This document shows, piece after piece, positions 1 through 7,285 of a stretch of DNA of 40,147 nucleotides. The DNA lies in the NCBI GenBank assembly GCA_019119045.1, contig DWXS01000004.1, positions 1-40,147 on the forward strand, read 5' to 3'. The stretch comes from Candidatus Mailhella merdavium. GTDB lineage: Bacteria; Desulfobacterota; Desulfovibrionia; Desulfovibrionales; Desulfovibrionaceae. Position numbers and translations under genes: made by a program. The notes below the pieces were generated by a model, which saw nothing but the letters and a program-made list of their open reading frames with translations, was not told the origin of the DNA and did no database searches. Position 1 is the stretch's first letter, and every line of letters starts with the position of its first letter.

Positions 1-70
1 CCGTGTGTGACCCCAAGAAGGAGTACCTATGTTTTTCTAGGGGATCACCACAGGCTACAAGCCGATATTT

Positions 71-113
71 CTTCTTAAAAAATAAAAGGTTACAGCATGT
101 TAGCTGTAACCTT
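71..113 (-). terminator. Rho-independent terminator of tRNA-Leu
   Basis: An 11-bp perfect inverted repeat (86-96 with 103-113, AAGGTTACAGC / GCTGTAACCTT) is followed on the minus strand by a T-rich run. This is the expected layout for termination just downstream of the minus-strand tRNA-Leu gene. Confidence 0.8.
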
Positions 114-125
114 CCGAGTTCTTGA

Positions 126-212
126 TGGTGCCGAAGGGGAGACTCGAACTCCCACTCCCTTGCGAGAACTAGACCCTGAACCTAGCGTGTCTACCAATTC
201 CACCACTTCGGC
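126..212 (-). tRNA. tRNA-Leu (anticodon CAG)
   Basis: The minus strand folds into an 87-nt class II tRNA. The acceptor stem starts GCCGAAG and pairs with the 3' end CTTCGGC, and the CCA end is encoded. The anticodon stem CTAGG/TCTAG encloses the loop TTCAGGG, giving anticodon CAG. A long variable arm (about 15 nt) and the T-loop GTTCGAGTC are visible. The long variable arm and the GGTAGACAC D-loop segment are typical of tRNA-Leu, which here decodes CUG. It has its own terminator (71-113) and a likely promoter (222-250), so it is probably a single-gene transcript. Confidence 0.95.
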
Positions 213-221
213 ACGGGAGTC

Positions 222-250
222 TTTCTACCTAAACCGATATGCTTTGGCAA
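222..250 (-). promoter_or_regulatory. Probable sigma70 promoter for tRNA-Leu
   Basis: On the minus strand a TTGCCA -35 box (245-250) and a TAGAAA -10 box (222-227) are separated by 17 nt and lie just upstream of the tRNA 5' end at 212. Each box matches consensus at four or more positions. Position and spacing are good but the leader would be very short. Confidence 0.4.
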
Positions 251-731
251 GCTTTTTTTTCAAATAAAATTAAATTTAATGGTAAAAAAACCTCCAGGCC
301 GCTCCGGAGTAGGAAATACCGGCGTCTGTACCTCGTGCGTTTCCTCTGCCGGAGCAAAACCGTTGCCGCCCATTCGGTATGATCGTGCGCGGAGAACGGC
401 AAACAAGGAGCCTCTGTCGCGCTCATGACGGGCACAATTCCCCTCCCCCTCACCGACTTTTCGTAAGGCAGCCGGCCCACGGCTTTCAGGGCACACCGTC
501 CATCAGGGGAGCAGGAAGGCTCAACGGCATCGGAACATCCCGACCGTCCTCCCGATCAGTACAGGAAAAGTCTTTCTCTGGGGCAGGGCTCATATGGAGC
601 CACTGAATTCTGCTCTGACGCCAGAGAGGCGCATACTCTCTCGTGCTTCACGGCCGGCATGCGGCAGAGCTTCCCGACCTGTACGGAGCGTCGCGCCATT
701 CCCGGAACCCGGCGCCATACGGCCGAAAACA
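251..731. other. Gene-poor GC-rich spacer
   Basis: Short overlapping open frames exist on both strands, but their translations are low-complexity Arg/Pro/Ser-rich, they lack convincing ribosome sites and I recognise no protein family. An AT-rich patch at about 251-295 lies upstream of the tRNA promoter. I see no RNA gene or mobile element here. Confidence 0.5.
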
Positions 732-773
732 ATATTTCCCCATGGCTTTCATAAAAAGCGCATGGGGAAATAT
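732..773 (-). terminator. Strong hairpin downstream of pyrR, probable terminator
   Basis: A 13-bp perfect inverted repeat (732-744 with 761-773, ATATTTCCCCATG / CATGGGGAAATAT) contains further internal pairing (GCTTT/AAAGC). It lies 23 bp beyond the pyrR stop codon. On the minus strand only a short T-rich segment (TTGTTTT) follows, so termination is likely but not certain. Confidence 0.5.
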
Positions 774-796
774 GAAAACGGCGCAGTCAAAAGAAG

Positions 797-1333
797 TCAG
801 CGATTGCTCACCAGACAGACCTCGTCCCTGTCGTCGCGTTCTTCAAGAAGCACGTCGACGGTTTCGGCCCGGGAGGTTCTCACGCTTCGCCCCACATAAT
901 CGGCCTGAATGGGCAGTTCTCTGTGCCCGCGATCGACAAGCACCAGCAGCTCCACACAAGCCGGGCGGCCGTAATCGAGAATGGCTTCCAGCGCGGCGCG
1001 CACGGTACGCCCCGTGTACAGCACGTCGTCCACAAGAAGCACCTTGCGCCCTTCCAGAGGAAGAGGAATGGAAGAGGCCCCGAGCGAAGGAAAGGCCGCC
1101 AGCGAAGTCCAGTCATCCCGATACAGATTGATATCAAGAGTTCCGAGCGGAATATCCCTGCCGCATTTTTCCTTCAGCACACGGGTCAGACGGCGCGCCA
1201 GATCCCCGCCTCTGCGCTGGATTCCCACCAGCAGCAGCCTGTCCATGTCTTCGCCGTGTCTTTCCACGATCTCGCTCGCCAGACGCTCCAGCGTTCTTGC
1301 CATTTCTTCTCTGCTCAACAGTATCAGCTTCAT
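797..1333 (-). CDS. pyrR: Bifunctional pyrimidine regulator / uracil phosphoribosyltransferase PyrR
   Basis: This 178-residue protein matches the PyrR family in length. The type I phosphoribosyltransferase PRPP loop reads VLLVDDVLYTGRT around residue 95, and the N-terminal part (LSREEMARTLERLASEI) and the GIQRRGGDLARRL segment are typical of PyrR. In the family the protein makes UMP from uracil and PRPP, and in many bacteria it also binds pyr mRNA to control pyrimidine synthesis. The frame is open upstream to 1411, but the ATG at 1333 is preferred because it has a GGAG ribosome site about 8 nt upstream and gives the usual family length. No pyr biosynthetic genes are adjacent and I see no obvious PyrR-binding attenuator in the short leader, so regulatory function in this organism is inferred from family membership only. 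Confidence 0.93.
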   Translation of the reverse strand: MKLILLSREEMARTLERLASEIVERHGEDMDRLLLVGIQRRGGDLARRLTRVLKEKCGRDIPLGTLDINLYRDDWTSLAAFPSLGASSIPLPLEGRKVLLVDDVLYTGRTVRAALEAILDYGRPACVELLVLVDRGHRELPIQADYVGRSVRTSRAETVDVLLEERDDRDEVCLVSNR

Positions 1334-1386
1334 ATCAAATCTCCATGCGATGCCGGAAATGAACACCTTTACGATCCATGCCCCGT

Positions 1387-1415
1387 ATCCTACGTTTTTT
1401 CGGGGTGACAATCAA
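1387..1415 (-). promoter_or_regulatory. Probable pyrR promoter
   Basis: On the minus strand TTGATT (1410-1415) and TAGGAT (1387-1392) are separated by exactly 17 nt, each with four consensus matches. The 5' leader would be about 47 nt before the preferred start codon. Confidence 0.4.
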
Positions 1416-1438
1416 AGGCCGTTATTTCGTTTTCATTG

Positions 1439-1466
1439 TTGACAAAGCGTACGCCTGTTCTTAATT
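1439..1466 (+). promoter_or_regulatory. Probable promoter of the HesB-like pair
   Basis: A perfect TTGACA -35 box (1439-1444) is followed 16 nt later by TTAATT (1461-1466), a weak -10. It sits about 35 nt before the start codon at 1501 and is divergent from the pyrR promoter. Confidence 0.4.
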
Positions 1467-1500
1467 CAACTCCAGCATACACTTTGAATTCGGAGGAATC

Positions 1501-1827
1501 ATGATCAATCTGACTGAAAACGCCCGCAAGGAACTTGAGGCTTTCTTTTCCGACAAGCCCAAGTCCGGCATTCGCGTGTATCTCGCGGCCGGCGGCTGAC
1601 GCGGCCCTCGTCTGACTCTGGCTCTGGACGAGCCGAAAGGTGACGATACTGTAGTGGAAACGGACGGCTTTACGTTCTGCATTGAAACAGAACTTCTCAA
1701 TCGAATCGGCGGCGTAGATATTGACCTTTCCTATATGGGATTTACGGTCGAACCTCGCCAGCCCCTTGTCAGCGAAGGGGGATCGTCCTGTTCCTCCTGC
1801 GGCAGCGGCGGTTCATGCAGCATATGA
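1501..1827 (+). CDS. IscA/HesB-like protein with in-frame UGA, probable selenoprotein
   Basis: Reading from ATG 1501 (ribosome site GGAGG five bases upstream) gives 108 residues if the TGA at 1597-1599 is read as selenocysteine (residue 33). The frame then stays open for 75 codons to a TGA at 1825-1827. The whole product aligns with the neighbouring protein at 1916-2245, which has Cys33 at the UGA position (GGU-RGP against GGC-SGP). Shared segments include ARKELEAFFSDKPKS, GGFTFC/DGFTFC and IDLSYMGFT, and both end in a Cys/Gly/Ser-rich tail. A stem-loop at 1603-1635, right after the UGA, could act as a bacterial SECIS. HesB/IscA-like selenoproteins are known in anaerobes; the family is linked to Fe-S cluster handling. 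The alternative is a recent nonsense mutation (TGC to TGA). Automated annotation would probably truncate or miss this gene. Confidence 0.8.
1603..1635 (+). promoter_or_regulatory. SECIS-like stem-loop after the UGA codon
   Basis: Six perfect pairs CTCGTC/GACGAG (1607-1612 with 1627-1632), extended by CGG/CCG with a two-base bulge, close a 14-nt loop at 1613-1626. The helix starts four bases after the UGA, where bacterial SECIS elements sit. The loop does not show an obvious textbook GGU motif, so the call rests on position and stability. Confidence 0.5.
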
Positions 1828-1915
1828 TTCCTCCCGGCAGGGCCTTCCGTTCCAGTTCGTTTCCTTTTGCAACAACAACCTGCAACCATCATAAAACCGA
1901 TCTGCGGAGGGTCTC

Positions 1916-2245
1916 ATGCTGAAACTCAGCGAAAGCGCCCGCAAGGAGCTTGAAGCGTTCTTCTCTGACAAACCCAAATCCACCGTGCGTATTTATCTTG
2001 CGCCCGGCGGTTGCAGCGGCCCCCATCTGGGGCTTGCGCTTGACGAAGCCAATGATGACGACAAGGTCATCGAGGAAGGAGGCTTTACCTTCTGTGCCTC
2101 TCAGGGCCTGTGGGATCAGATCGGCGGCGTAAGCATCGATCTTTCCTATATGGGCTTCACGCTCGAACCCGACAATCCTCTCCCCGGCGGGGGCGGAAGC
2201 TGCAGCAGCGGATGCTGCGGCAGTTGCGGCAGCTGCGGACATTAA
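1916..2245 (+). CDS. IscA/HesB-like protein, cysteine paralogue
   Basis: This 109-residue protein is a close tandem paralogue of the gene at 1501. It starts at ATG 1916 with a GGAGGG ribosome site and carries Cys33 (GGCSGP) where the upstream copy has UGA. The fold expected for the HesB/IscA family is a small beta-rich domain; conserved cysteines in this protein are Cys33, the one in GGFTFC and the clustered cysteines of the C-terminal tail (SCSSGCCGSCGSCGH). The family binds or delivers Fe-S clusters or iron, but the tail differs from the canonical IscA CGC ending, so the exact role is unclear. The 88-nt gap after the first copy shows no terminator or promoter, so both are probably co-transcribed. 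Confidence 0.85.
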   Translation: MLKLSESARKELEAFFSDKPKSTVRIYLAPGGCSGPHLGLALDEANDDDKVIEEGGFTFCASQGLWDQIGGVSIDLSYMGFTLEPDNPLPGGGGSCSSGCCGSCGSCGH

Positions 2246-3005
2246 TGCCGGAGCTTTTGCCGCTGAAACGTCCCGGCAGCAGGAGCGGAGTCCTGCGAAA
2301 GACAGGTTCCCGTATTTTCTGTGACGACGCCATACCGTCATCAAGCCGGAGCGTTTTTGCGCATCCTGTCGGATAACAGACGGCAGATACCGTTCATGCG
2401 CCGCCGATCCCCCCTGTCGGCGGCGCATGTCGTTAACGCCCCCTTCTGCGGCCACAGCTCCGGCCTCCCCTGCCCCGGCAGAACGGCGTCTATGCGCCCG
2501 GCGGCAGAACGGCAACGCATACTCCGCCGGAGAGTGGAATCTTCCGACGTGCCGCGTCACCCTCCCATGTGGGGAGCATCGACAAAGCGCGATGCCCGCA
2601 GGCTGACCTCTCCCGCCTCCCCAGAAATGCGGGAGCCTTTGTCCCTGAAGAACATGAGAGAAGCGCAGCCCGGCGGAGGCTTCCCCCTGCCCGTGCCGGG
2701 ACGCCGTATCCGGAACCTCATCGAGCACAGGCCCGGCCGGATCTCCGCCCTTGTTCCGTCACAGGCCCGGCCACACGTTCGGACTCCCCTCCGGTCCAGC
2801 CTCCGAAGTACCGTATAGGGCCCCCCTACCCGAAGGCCGTTCCGTCGCGCGTTGTCCGTATGCGGCACTCTCATCTCCGTCCGCACATCATCATATTTGT
2901 GTCCCGGCCCGTTTGGATGTAGACATTAATACAGAAACACGTTTCCGGCTATGCGCCTGATCGTCTGAGCGTTTAGCGGCGTCACTTTCAGTGTTCGGAG
3001 GTTTC
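2246..3005. other. Gene-poor GC-rich spacer with one strong hairpin
   Basis: About 760 bp lie between the HesB-like pair and the zinc-ribbon gene. The open frames here on both strands translate to Arg/Pro-rich sequence with no recognisable family and no good ribosome site. A 12-bp perfect hairpin is present at 2396-2428. A short AT-rich patch around 2890-2945 could hold the promoter of the next gene, but I could not find a convincing pair of boxes. Confidence 0.5.
2396..2428. repeat. 12-bp perfect GC-rich inverted repeat
   Basis: ATGCGCCGCCGA (2396-2407) pairs perfectly with TCGGCGGCGCAT (2417-2428) around a 9-nt loop. No T-run follows on either strand. It could end transcription of the HesB-like pair with little U-tract, or stabilise the mRNA 3' end. 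Confidence 0.55.
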
Positions 3006-3458
3006 ATGATTTGTCCAAATTGCCATGCGGAAATTCCCGACGACAGTTCGGCATGCAGCAGCTGCGGAACCCCCATTCTGCGCCCCAAAGTCATCGAACC
3101 GGAAGTTCTTTCCGGCGAAGAGCCATACGGAAACATGCGCGGAGCCTACCGGGAAAATCCGGGCAACGCGCGCTTCACAAGGGTGTTCTATACGACCTTT
3201 CCTTCCGACAGGGGAATTCCTCCCGCCTGCCTGCCCACCTTTATTTCGCTGGGCCTTGCGCTGGCTGCGGCCTTCAAGTACGGCATTCTTGCGGCCATAG
3301 GATTTCTGGTTTTTGCCGGAGTCGGACGCCTCATCACCTTCTTCATGACCATACGGAACTGGATGGAAGGCAGGGCGATCAATCCCTGGGTTCTCCACGT
3401 CGCCACATGGTGCCTCTGCTGGCTGCTTGTGGCCTGGCTCTCCGGCGATCTCGGCTGA
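3006..3458 (+). CDS. Zinc-ribbon membrane protein of unknown function
   Basis: The protein has 150 residues. The N-terminus is a zinc ribbon with Cys3, Cys6, Cys17 and Cys20 (CPNC and CSSC knuckles). The rest carries about three hydrophobic segments: a pair near residues 75-115 (FISLGLALAAAF and IGFLVFAGVGRLI) and one near the C-terminus (HVATWCLCWLLVAWL). The start at ATG 3006 is chosen for the strong GGAGG site seven bases upstream rather than an in-frame codon at 2991. Such small ribbon-plus-membrane proteins are common and mostly uncharacterised. It lies 52 nt upstream of the permease start and may share its transcript. Confidence 0.75.
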   Translation: MICPNCHAEIPDDSSACSSCGTPILRPKVIEPEVLSGEEPYGNMRGAYRENPGNARFTRVFYTTFPSDRGIPPACLPTFISLGLALAAAFKYGILAAIGFLVFAGVGRLITFFMTIRNWMEGRAINPWVLHVATWCLCWLLVAWLSGDLG

Positions 3459-3510
3459 ACAGAAAATCCGGGGCTTGATTTTCCCGCAACAGACGCGCAT
3501 AGTCCCACCC

Positions 3511-4413
3511 ATGTTGAGTGCCGCTCGGAAAAAGCTTCTCATGACCATTACCTGCCTGGTACTGGTCTATATGTCGTGGGGTTCCTGCTACATCAGCGTC
3601 AAGTTCGCGCTGGAAAGCTTTCCTCCCTTTCTGCTCTGCGGCATACGCATGAGTTCCGCCGGAGCAATCCTGTACCTTGCCACCTGGCTGTACGGCGAAA
3701 GAAGCAGACCTACCCTTGCCGACTTCCGGCAAAGTCTCATTCTTTCCTTCTTCATGGTGCTTATCAGCAGCGGCTTTCTCTGCAAGGGGCAGGAAAGCGT
3801 GCCTTCCGGCATAGCCGGCATGTTTTCCGGAATGGTGCCCATCTGGATGGTCATCGGCGGCTGGCTCTTTCTGCATGAAGCCCGCCCGCGCAAACTCCAG
3901 TATGTCGGTCTGGCGGGCGGAACCTTCGGCATCATCCTGCTCAGTCTGAATCAGGGGATATCCGGCCTGACCTCCTGGTGGGGTCCTCTGTTTCTCCTGC
4001 TGGGAACGCTGGGCTGGGTTGTCGGCTCCTTTTATTCCAAGGTCCATGCGGGGGAAACGAAGCTCTCCGTCATGCGGGTCAGCGCGCTTCTCATGTTCAT
4101 CGGCGGTTTGCAGGCGCTGATCGCGGCCTTCCTTCTGGGCGAAAGCGTTTCCCTTGCGGAAGTCACGCCCAAAAGCTGGACGGCTCTCACGGCTCTGGTG
4201 CTTTTCAGCGGCATTGTGGCCTATTGCAGTTATTTCTGGCTGCTCATGAATACCCGGACGGAAGTCGCCATCTCTTTTGAATATGTAAATCCCGTCATCG
4301 GCGTGTTCCTCGGCTGGCTGCTCGGCAACGAACATGTCGGCACCATAGTGCTTACGGCCTGCGTCTGTATTGTCGGATCGGTCTTTTTCGTGGTGGCCGG
4401 CCCCAGAGACTGA
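3511..4413 (+). CDS. DMT-superfamily (EamA) permease
   Basis: This 300-residue integral membrane protein has about ten hydrophobic helices in two related halves, the pattern of the drug/metabolite transporter EamA family. Family-like features include YMSWGSCYISVKFAL in helix 1 (the EamA WG..F signature region), PSGIAGMFSGMVPIW in the first half, and SFEYVNPVIGVFLGWLL in the second. These proteins export or import small metabolites, but the substrate cannot be read from sequence. Neither ATG 3511 nor ATG 3541 has a good ribosome site; 3511 keeps the short cytoplasmic leader seen in the family. The open frame continues upstream into the zinc-ribbon gene, but that part is unlikely to be translated. 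Confidence 0.85.
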   Translation: MLSAARKKLLMTITCLVLVYMSWGSCYISVKFALESFPPFLLCGIRMSSAGAILYLATWLYGERSRPTLADFRQSLILSFFMVLISSGFLCKGQESVPSGIAGMFSGMVPIWMVIGGWLFLHEARPRKLQYVGLAGGTFGIILLSLNQGISGLTSWWGPLFLLLGTLGWVVGSFYSKVHAGETKLSVMRVSALLMFIGGLQALIAAFLLGESVSLAEVTPKSWTALTALVLFSGIVAYCSYFWLLMNTRTEVAISFEYVNPVIGVFLGWLLGNEHVGTIVLTACVCIVGSVFFVVAGPRD

Positions 4414-4926
4414 CGCTCCGCCATCCAGTTCTCCCGAGGCTTCCGGCACGACGGAAAAACTCCTCGTTCCGGCCGACATGCGCCCCCGGAGAGTCTTGAG
4501 GAGCAGCCCTGAACACTGATCCCCGCCTCCCTCCGTCGGGCTGCCGGATCTGCCGAACGCCTTGCCCCTCACAGCGTTCCAACAAACACGGCGCATCCCC
4601 AGCGCGTCATATGCGCCGCACTCCCGAGGCTCCCCCTCCCTCATCACTGACGACGGACACAGCATCGCCCCGGATGCTCCGTTCATCGCAGCCCCCATAC
4701 GCTGAAAAAGAACGGCCCGACACCCACAGAACGAACCGATGCGCTCCCACTTTTCCTGAGCGGATGAAAAACTGTTTTAAGACGCCCTTCCGGAGCAGAA
4801 CAGAGCGATTTTTTAATTTAATTATGCTCCGACCCTATTTTTTTCGCTGCGGGAGCCGATTTTTCTATTAACTTTATCGACTGAACAGACAGCGCACAAA
4901 CACCGCATGCACGAGGCAGGTCAGAG
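4414..4926. other. Gene-poor spacer upstream of the RTX-like gene
   Basis: The first 370 bp are GC-rich with no recognisable gene. The last part (about 4805-4885) is AT-rich, with T runs and a TATTAA motif near 4866, and probably holds the promoter of the gene at 4927. No clear -35/-10 pair or terminator could be assigned. Confidence 0.45.
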
Positions 4927-6471
4927 ATGCTCTCATCAGTGACAGACAGCGCGATCCTCACAAGTCAGACAGAAGCATACGCATCATCCTCCTCGGCAGC
5001 GGGGAGCCGCACGCAGCGCGGTTCCCGACAGTCCGACAGCGCAGAGTTTTCTTCCAAAGCTCTGAACCTGACCGATTTTTCCAGCCCGGTCTGGTCTGTC
5101 AACGGAAATGCTTCCTTTACAATGAGCGGCTACACCGCGCAGGGCACGCTGGTCACGCTTTCCATGGGAACACAGGGAAACGGCTCCTTCACTATGGGGA
5201 AATTTTCCCGCCAGAACAGCATGTTCAGACTCAGCGGTCAGGATACGGCGGAAGAACTGCGCATTACCTTTGAAGACGCTTCAGGAAAAATACAAAGCTA
5301 CGTTCTGGACGGGAATGCCCGTTTTGTGGAGACGGAAAACGGAGAGATCATGAAAGACGACTCCGGCCTCCTTTCCAAACGTGCGGACGGCACCGACAAC
5401 AACATGATTGTGGTGAATCTTGAGGATGACGCCGTCATAAACGGCGGTACAGGCGACGACGTCCTGTTCAACCTCGGACAAAACGCCGCGCTCAACGGCG
5501 GCGACGGCAACGACACCATCATGAGCATGGGAGACGGCGCAAGCCTTCAGGGAGGGAACGGCAACGATCTTCTGAAGGTCGTGCGGGACGTTCTGCGCAG
5601 AGAAGACGTCTCCGAAGGCCTGGGCATGGATAAGGACAGGGCCGGACTCGTGGGCTTTGAAAAAGGACAGTCCGTCTCCATGGACGGCGGGGCGGGAAAC
5701 GACATCATACAGTCGGACGTCAAGCTTCACGACTCGCAGATCAACGGCGGCGACGGCGACGACGTTCTGGACTTCGACACTCTGGTCGACAGCAGGCTTG
5801 ATATGGGAGTCGGCAACGACCGCATTTCCGCCGACGTTCTCTACGGCACAACGCTTTCAGGCGGCGACGGCGACGACAGCTTCAGCATAGGCACGGCCAG
5901 TCACTCCTCCTCGATCGACGGCGGCCGGGGCAACGATTCCTTCTCCGTTTCAAGGCTTGACGATCAAAGCATACTCCGCGGCGGAGACGGCGACGACAGC
6001 ATCAACGTTGCACTCGCCAATGCTTCTCTTATAGACGGCGGCGACGGCAACGACAGGCTTCATGTACGCAACGCGAAGGAAAGTGCGGTTCTCGGCGGAG
6101 ACGGCGACGATACGATCTGGGTGGAATATGCGGAACAAAGCCTCATCGACGGAGGCAGAGGAAACGACAGTATCCGTGTTGATGAGGCGCGCGAATCCCT
6201 GATCTCGGGCGGGGAAGGCGACGACAGTATTTCTGCGGCCGGAATAAGCAACCTGGTCGACGGCGGCTCCGGCAGCGACAGCATTGAGGCGCGGGGCAAC
6301 GCCGTGATCCTTGACGAAAATTCCGTCATCAGCAACACGACTTCCGGAAGAGAAATGAAAGATATGCTCGAAAGCATGCGCGAGGTTTTCGACAGGCTCC
6401 CGCTGAACGGAGCGGAACGCCAGAAATACGGGGCCGCCCTGCGCTATGCCGAGGAAGCCCTGCGCTTCTGA
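4927..6471 (+). CDS. RTX-like calcium-binding repeat protein
   Basis: This 514-residue acidic protein has no N-terminal signal peptide. Residues 1-45 are Ser/Ala-rich and residues 46-150 form a unique region. From residue 173 to about 455 there are fourteen GGxGxD-type units, such as GGTGDDVLF, GGDGNDTIM, GGDGDDSIN and GGSGSDSIE, the signature of calcium-binding beta-roll RTX proteins. The units are not the classical 9-residue tandem array. They recur every 18-20 residues, each followed by a non-glycine segment ending in a motif like SLIDGG. An insertion of about 35 residues separates the third and fourth units. The C-terminus (about 50 residues, ending in ALRF) is amphipathic. RTX proteins usually leave the cell by type I secretion, but no transporter genes are nearby. 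Function is unknown; an adhesin- or matrix-like role is a guess. Confidence 0.8.
   Translation: MLSSVTDSAILTSQTEAYASSSSAAGSRTQRGSRQSDSAEFSSKALNLTDFSSPVWSVNGNASFTMSGYTAQGTLVTLSMGTQGNGSFTMGKFSRQNSMFRLSGQDTAEELRITFEDASGKIQSYVLDGNARFVETENGEIMKDDSGLLSKRADGTDNNMIVVNLEDDAVINGGTGDDVLFNLGQNAALNGGDGNDTIMSMGDGASLQGGNGNDLLKVVRDVLRREDVSEGLGMDKDRAGLVGFEKGQSVSMDGGAGNDIIQSDVKLHDSQINGGDGDDVLDFDTLVDSRLDMGVGNDRISADVLYGTTLSGGDGDDSFSIGTASHSSSIDGGRGNDSFSVSRLDDQSILRGGDGDDSINVALANASLIDGGDGNDRLHVRNAKESAVLGGDGDDTIWVEYAEQSLIDGGRGNDSIRVDEARESLISGGEGDDSISAAGISNLVDGGSGSDSIEARGNAVILDENSVISNTTSGREMKDMLESMREVFDRLPLNGAERQKYGAALRYAEEALRF
5443..6280 (+). repeat. Fourteen degenerate GGxGxD-encoding repeats
   Basis: Imperfect direct repeats built around codons for GG(D/R/N)G(D/N)D recur at 54-60 bp intervals inside the RTX-like gene, with one larger gap at roughly 5580-5680. 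Confidence 0.8.
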
Positions 6472-6487
6472 TGGAATAAGGTTTTTA

Positions 6488-6516
6488 TTGACAGTTCCCG
6501 CCCGAAAAGGCATACT
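6488..6516 (+). promoter_or_regulatory. Probable tRNA-Arg promoter
   Basis: A perfect TTGACA (6488-6493) is followed 17 nt later by CATACT (6511-6516). The predicted start is about 20 nt before the tRNA 5' end. Confidence 0.5.
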
Positions 6517-6542
6517 GTTTCGGTTGCGGTAACAATACCTGT

Positions 6543-6619
6543 GCGCTTGTAGCTCAGCTGGATAGAGCGACAGCCTCCGGAGCTGTAGGCCCGGCGTTCG
6601 AATCGCCGCAGGCGCACCA
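6543..6619 (+). tRNA. tRNA-Arg (anticodon CCG)
   Basis: The 77-nt sequence folds as a cloverleaf. The acceptor stem GCGCTTG pairs with CAGGCGC (one GT pair), the D-arm contains AGCTCAGCTGGATAGAGC, and the anticodon stem ACAGC/GCTGT encloses CTCCGGA, giving CCG. The T-arm reads CGGCGTTCGAATCGCCG, and CCA is encoded. It decodes CGG arginine codons. A terminator follows immediately. Confidence 0.95.
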
Positions 6620-6631
6620 CAGAATGTTCAG

Positions 6632-6666
6632 GATGCTGCATGTACATCATGCGGCATCTTTTTTTA
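6632..6666 (+). terminator. Rho-independent terminator of tRNA-Arg
   Basis: GATGCTGCATG (6632-6642) pairs with CATGCGGCATC (6648-6658, one GT pair) around a 5-nt loop, directly followed by seven T residues. Confidence 0.9.
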
Positions 6667-6841
6667 TGTTAAAATTCGATGTTCAGATTGTGTCGCCCAC
6701 GGACTTCCCTCTGAACGACCGCCGTCCCGTATATCCGAAAAGAGGAAAAACGGCCTGAAAAACAGGCTGGTTCCACGATCCCGGAATTGCGCCAGGATGA
6801 AAATGCAGCTCGATAAGCGAAAATTTGGAGTGCGTACCGAT

Positions 6842-7285
6842 ATGGAATTTATGGAAGTCAAAGAGAATAAAAAACAATTTCTTCCCTTGTTGCTGTTGGC
6901 CGACGAACAGGAGAATATGATAGACCGGTATATTGATAGGGGAACGATGTATGTAGTAAATGATAATGGAATAAAATGCGAGTGTGTAGTAACCGACGAA
7001 GGGAAAGGTATTCTTGAAATTAAAAATATTGCAACCGATCCGGAATATCATGGTAAAGGTTACGGAAGAGCATTAATTGACTTTGTTGCTGCGAAATATA
7101 AAGGGAAGTATTCCATACTTCAAGTTGGCACAGGGGACAGTCCTTCGACCATTTCTTTTTATGAAAAATGCGGTTTCACGCGATCGCACAGTATTAAAAA
7201 TTTTTTCATAGATAACTATGATCATGAAATTTATGAATGCGGCGTTCAACTGACGGATATGATTTATTTACAGAAAAAACTATAA
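6842..7285 (+). CDS. GNAT-family N-acetyltransferase, AT-rich, probably acquired
   Basis: A 147-residue GNAT-fold acetyltransferase. The acetyl-CoA-binding motif A is clear (IATDPEYHGKGYGRALIDFV), followed by the typical ISFYEKCGF segment. The frame is open to ATG 6797, but 6842 gives the length and N-terminus I expect for this subfamily (MEFMEVKENKKQFLPLLLLA) and has GGAG about 11 nt upstream; 6851 is also possible. The family transfers acetyl from acetyl-CoA to an amine; the substrate is unknown. The gene is rich in AAA, AAT and TTT codons, unlike its GC-rich neighbours, and the protein resembles GNATs I recall from low-GC Firmicutes. It sits just after a tRNA gene, so horizontal transfer is likely although I see no integrase or att repeats. 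Confidence 0.85.
   Translation: MEFMEVKENKKQFLPLLLLADEQENMIDRYIDRGTMYVVNDNGIKCECVVTDEGKGILEIKNIATDPEYHGKGYGRALIDFVAAKYKGKYSILQVGTGDSPSTISFYEKCGFTRSHSIKNFFIDNYDHEIYECGVQLTDMIYLQKKL

Noticed and set aside
1-60. Possible repeat or RNA fragment at the window edge
   Set aside because: The GGGGATCACC segment recalled CRISPR-type repeats, but only one copy is visible and nothing else supports it.
1889-2728. 279-codon minus-strand open frame
   Set aside because: It lies opposite the Cys HesB-like gene and extends into the spacer; its Ala-rich and Arg-rich translation matches no family and has no ribosome site.
2321-2818. 165-codon plus-strand open frame in the spacer
   Set aside because: Arg/Pro-rich translation without family resemblance; it runs through a perfect hairpin and has no ribosome site.
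3379-4698. 439-codon minus-strand open frame
   Set aside because: Antisense shadow of the DMT permease gene, caused by high GC at third positions.
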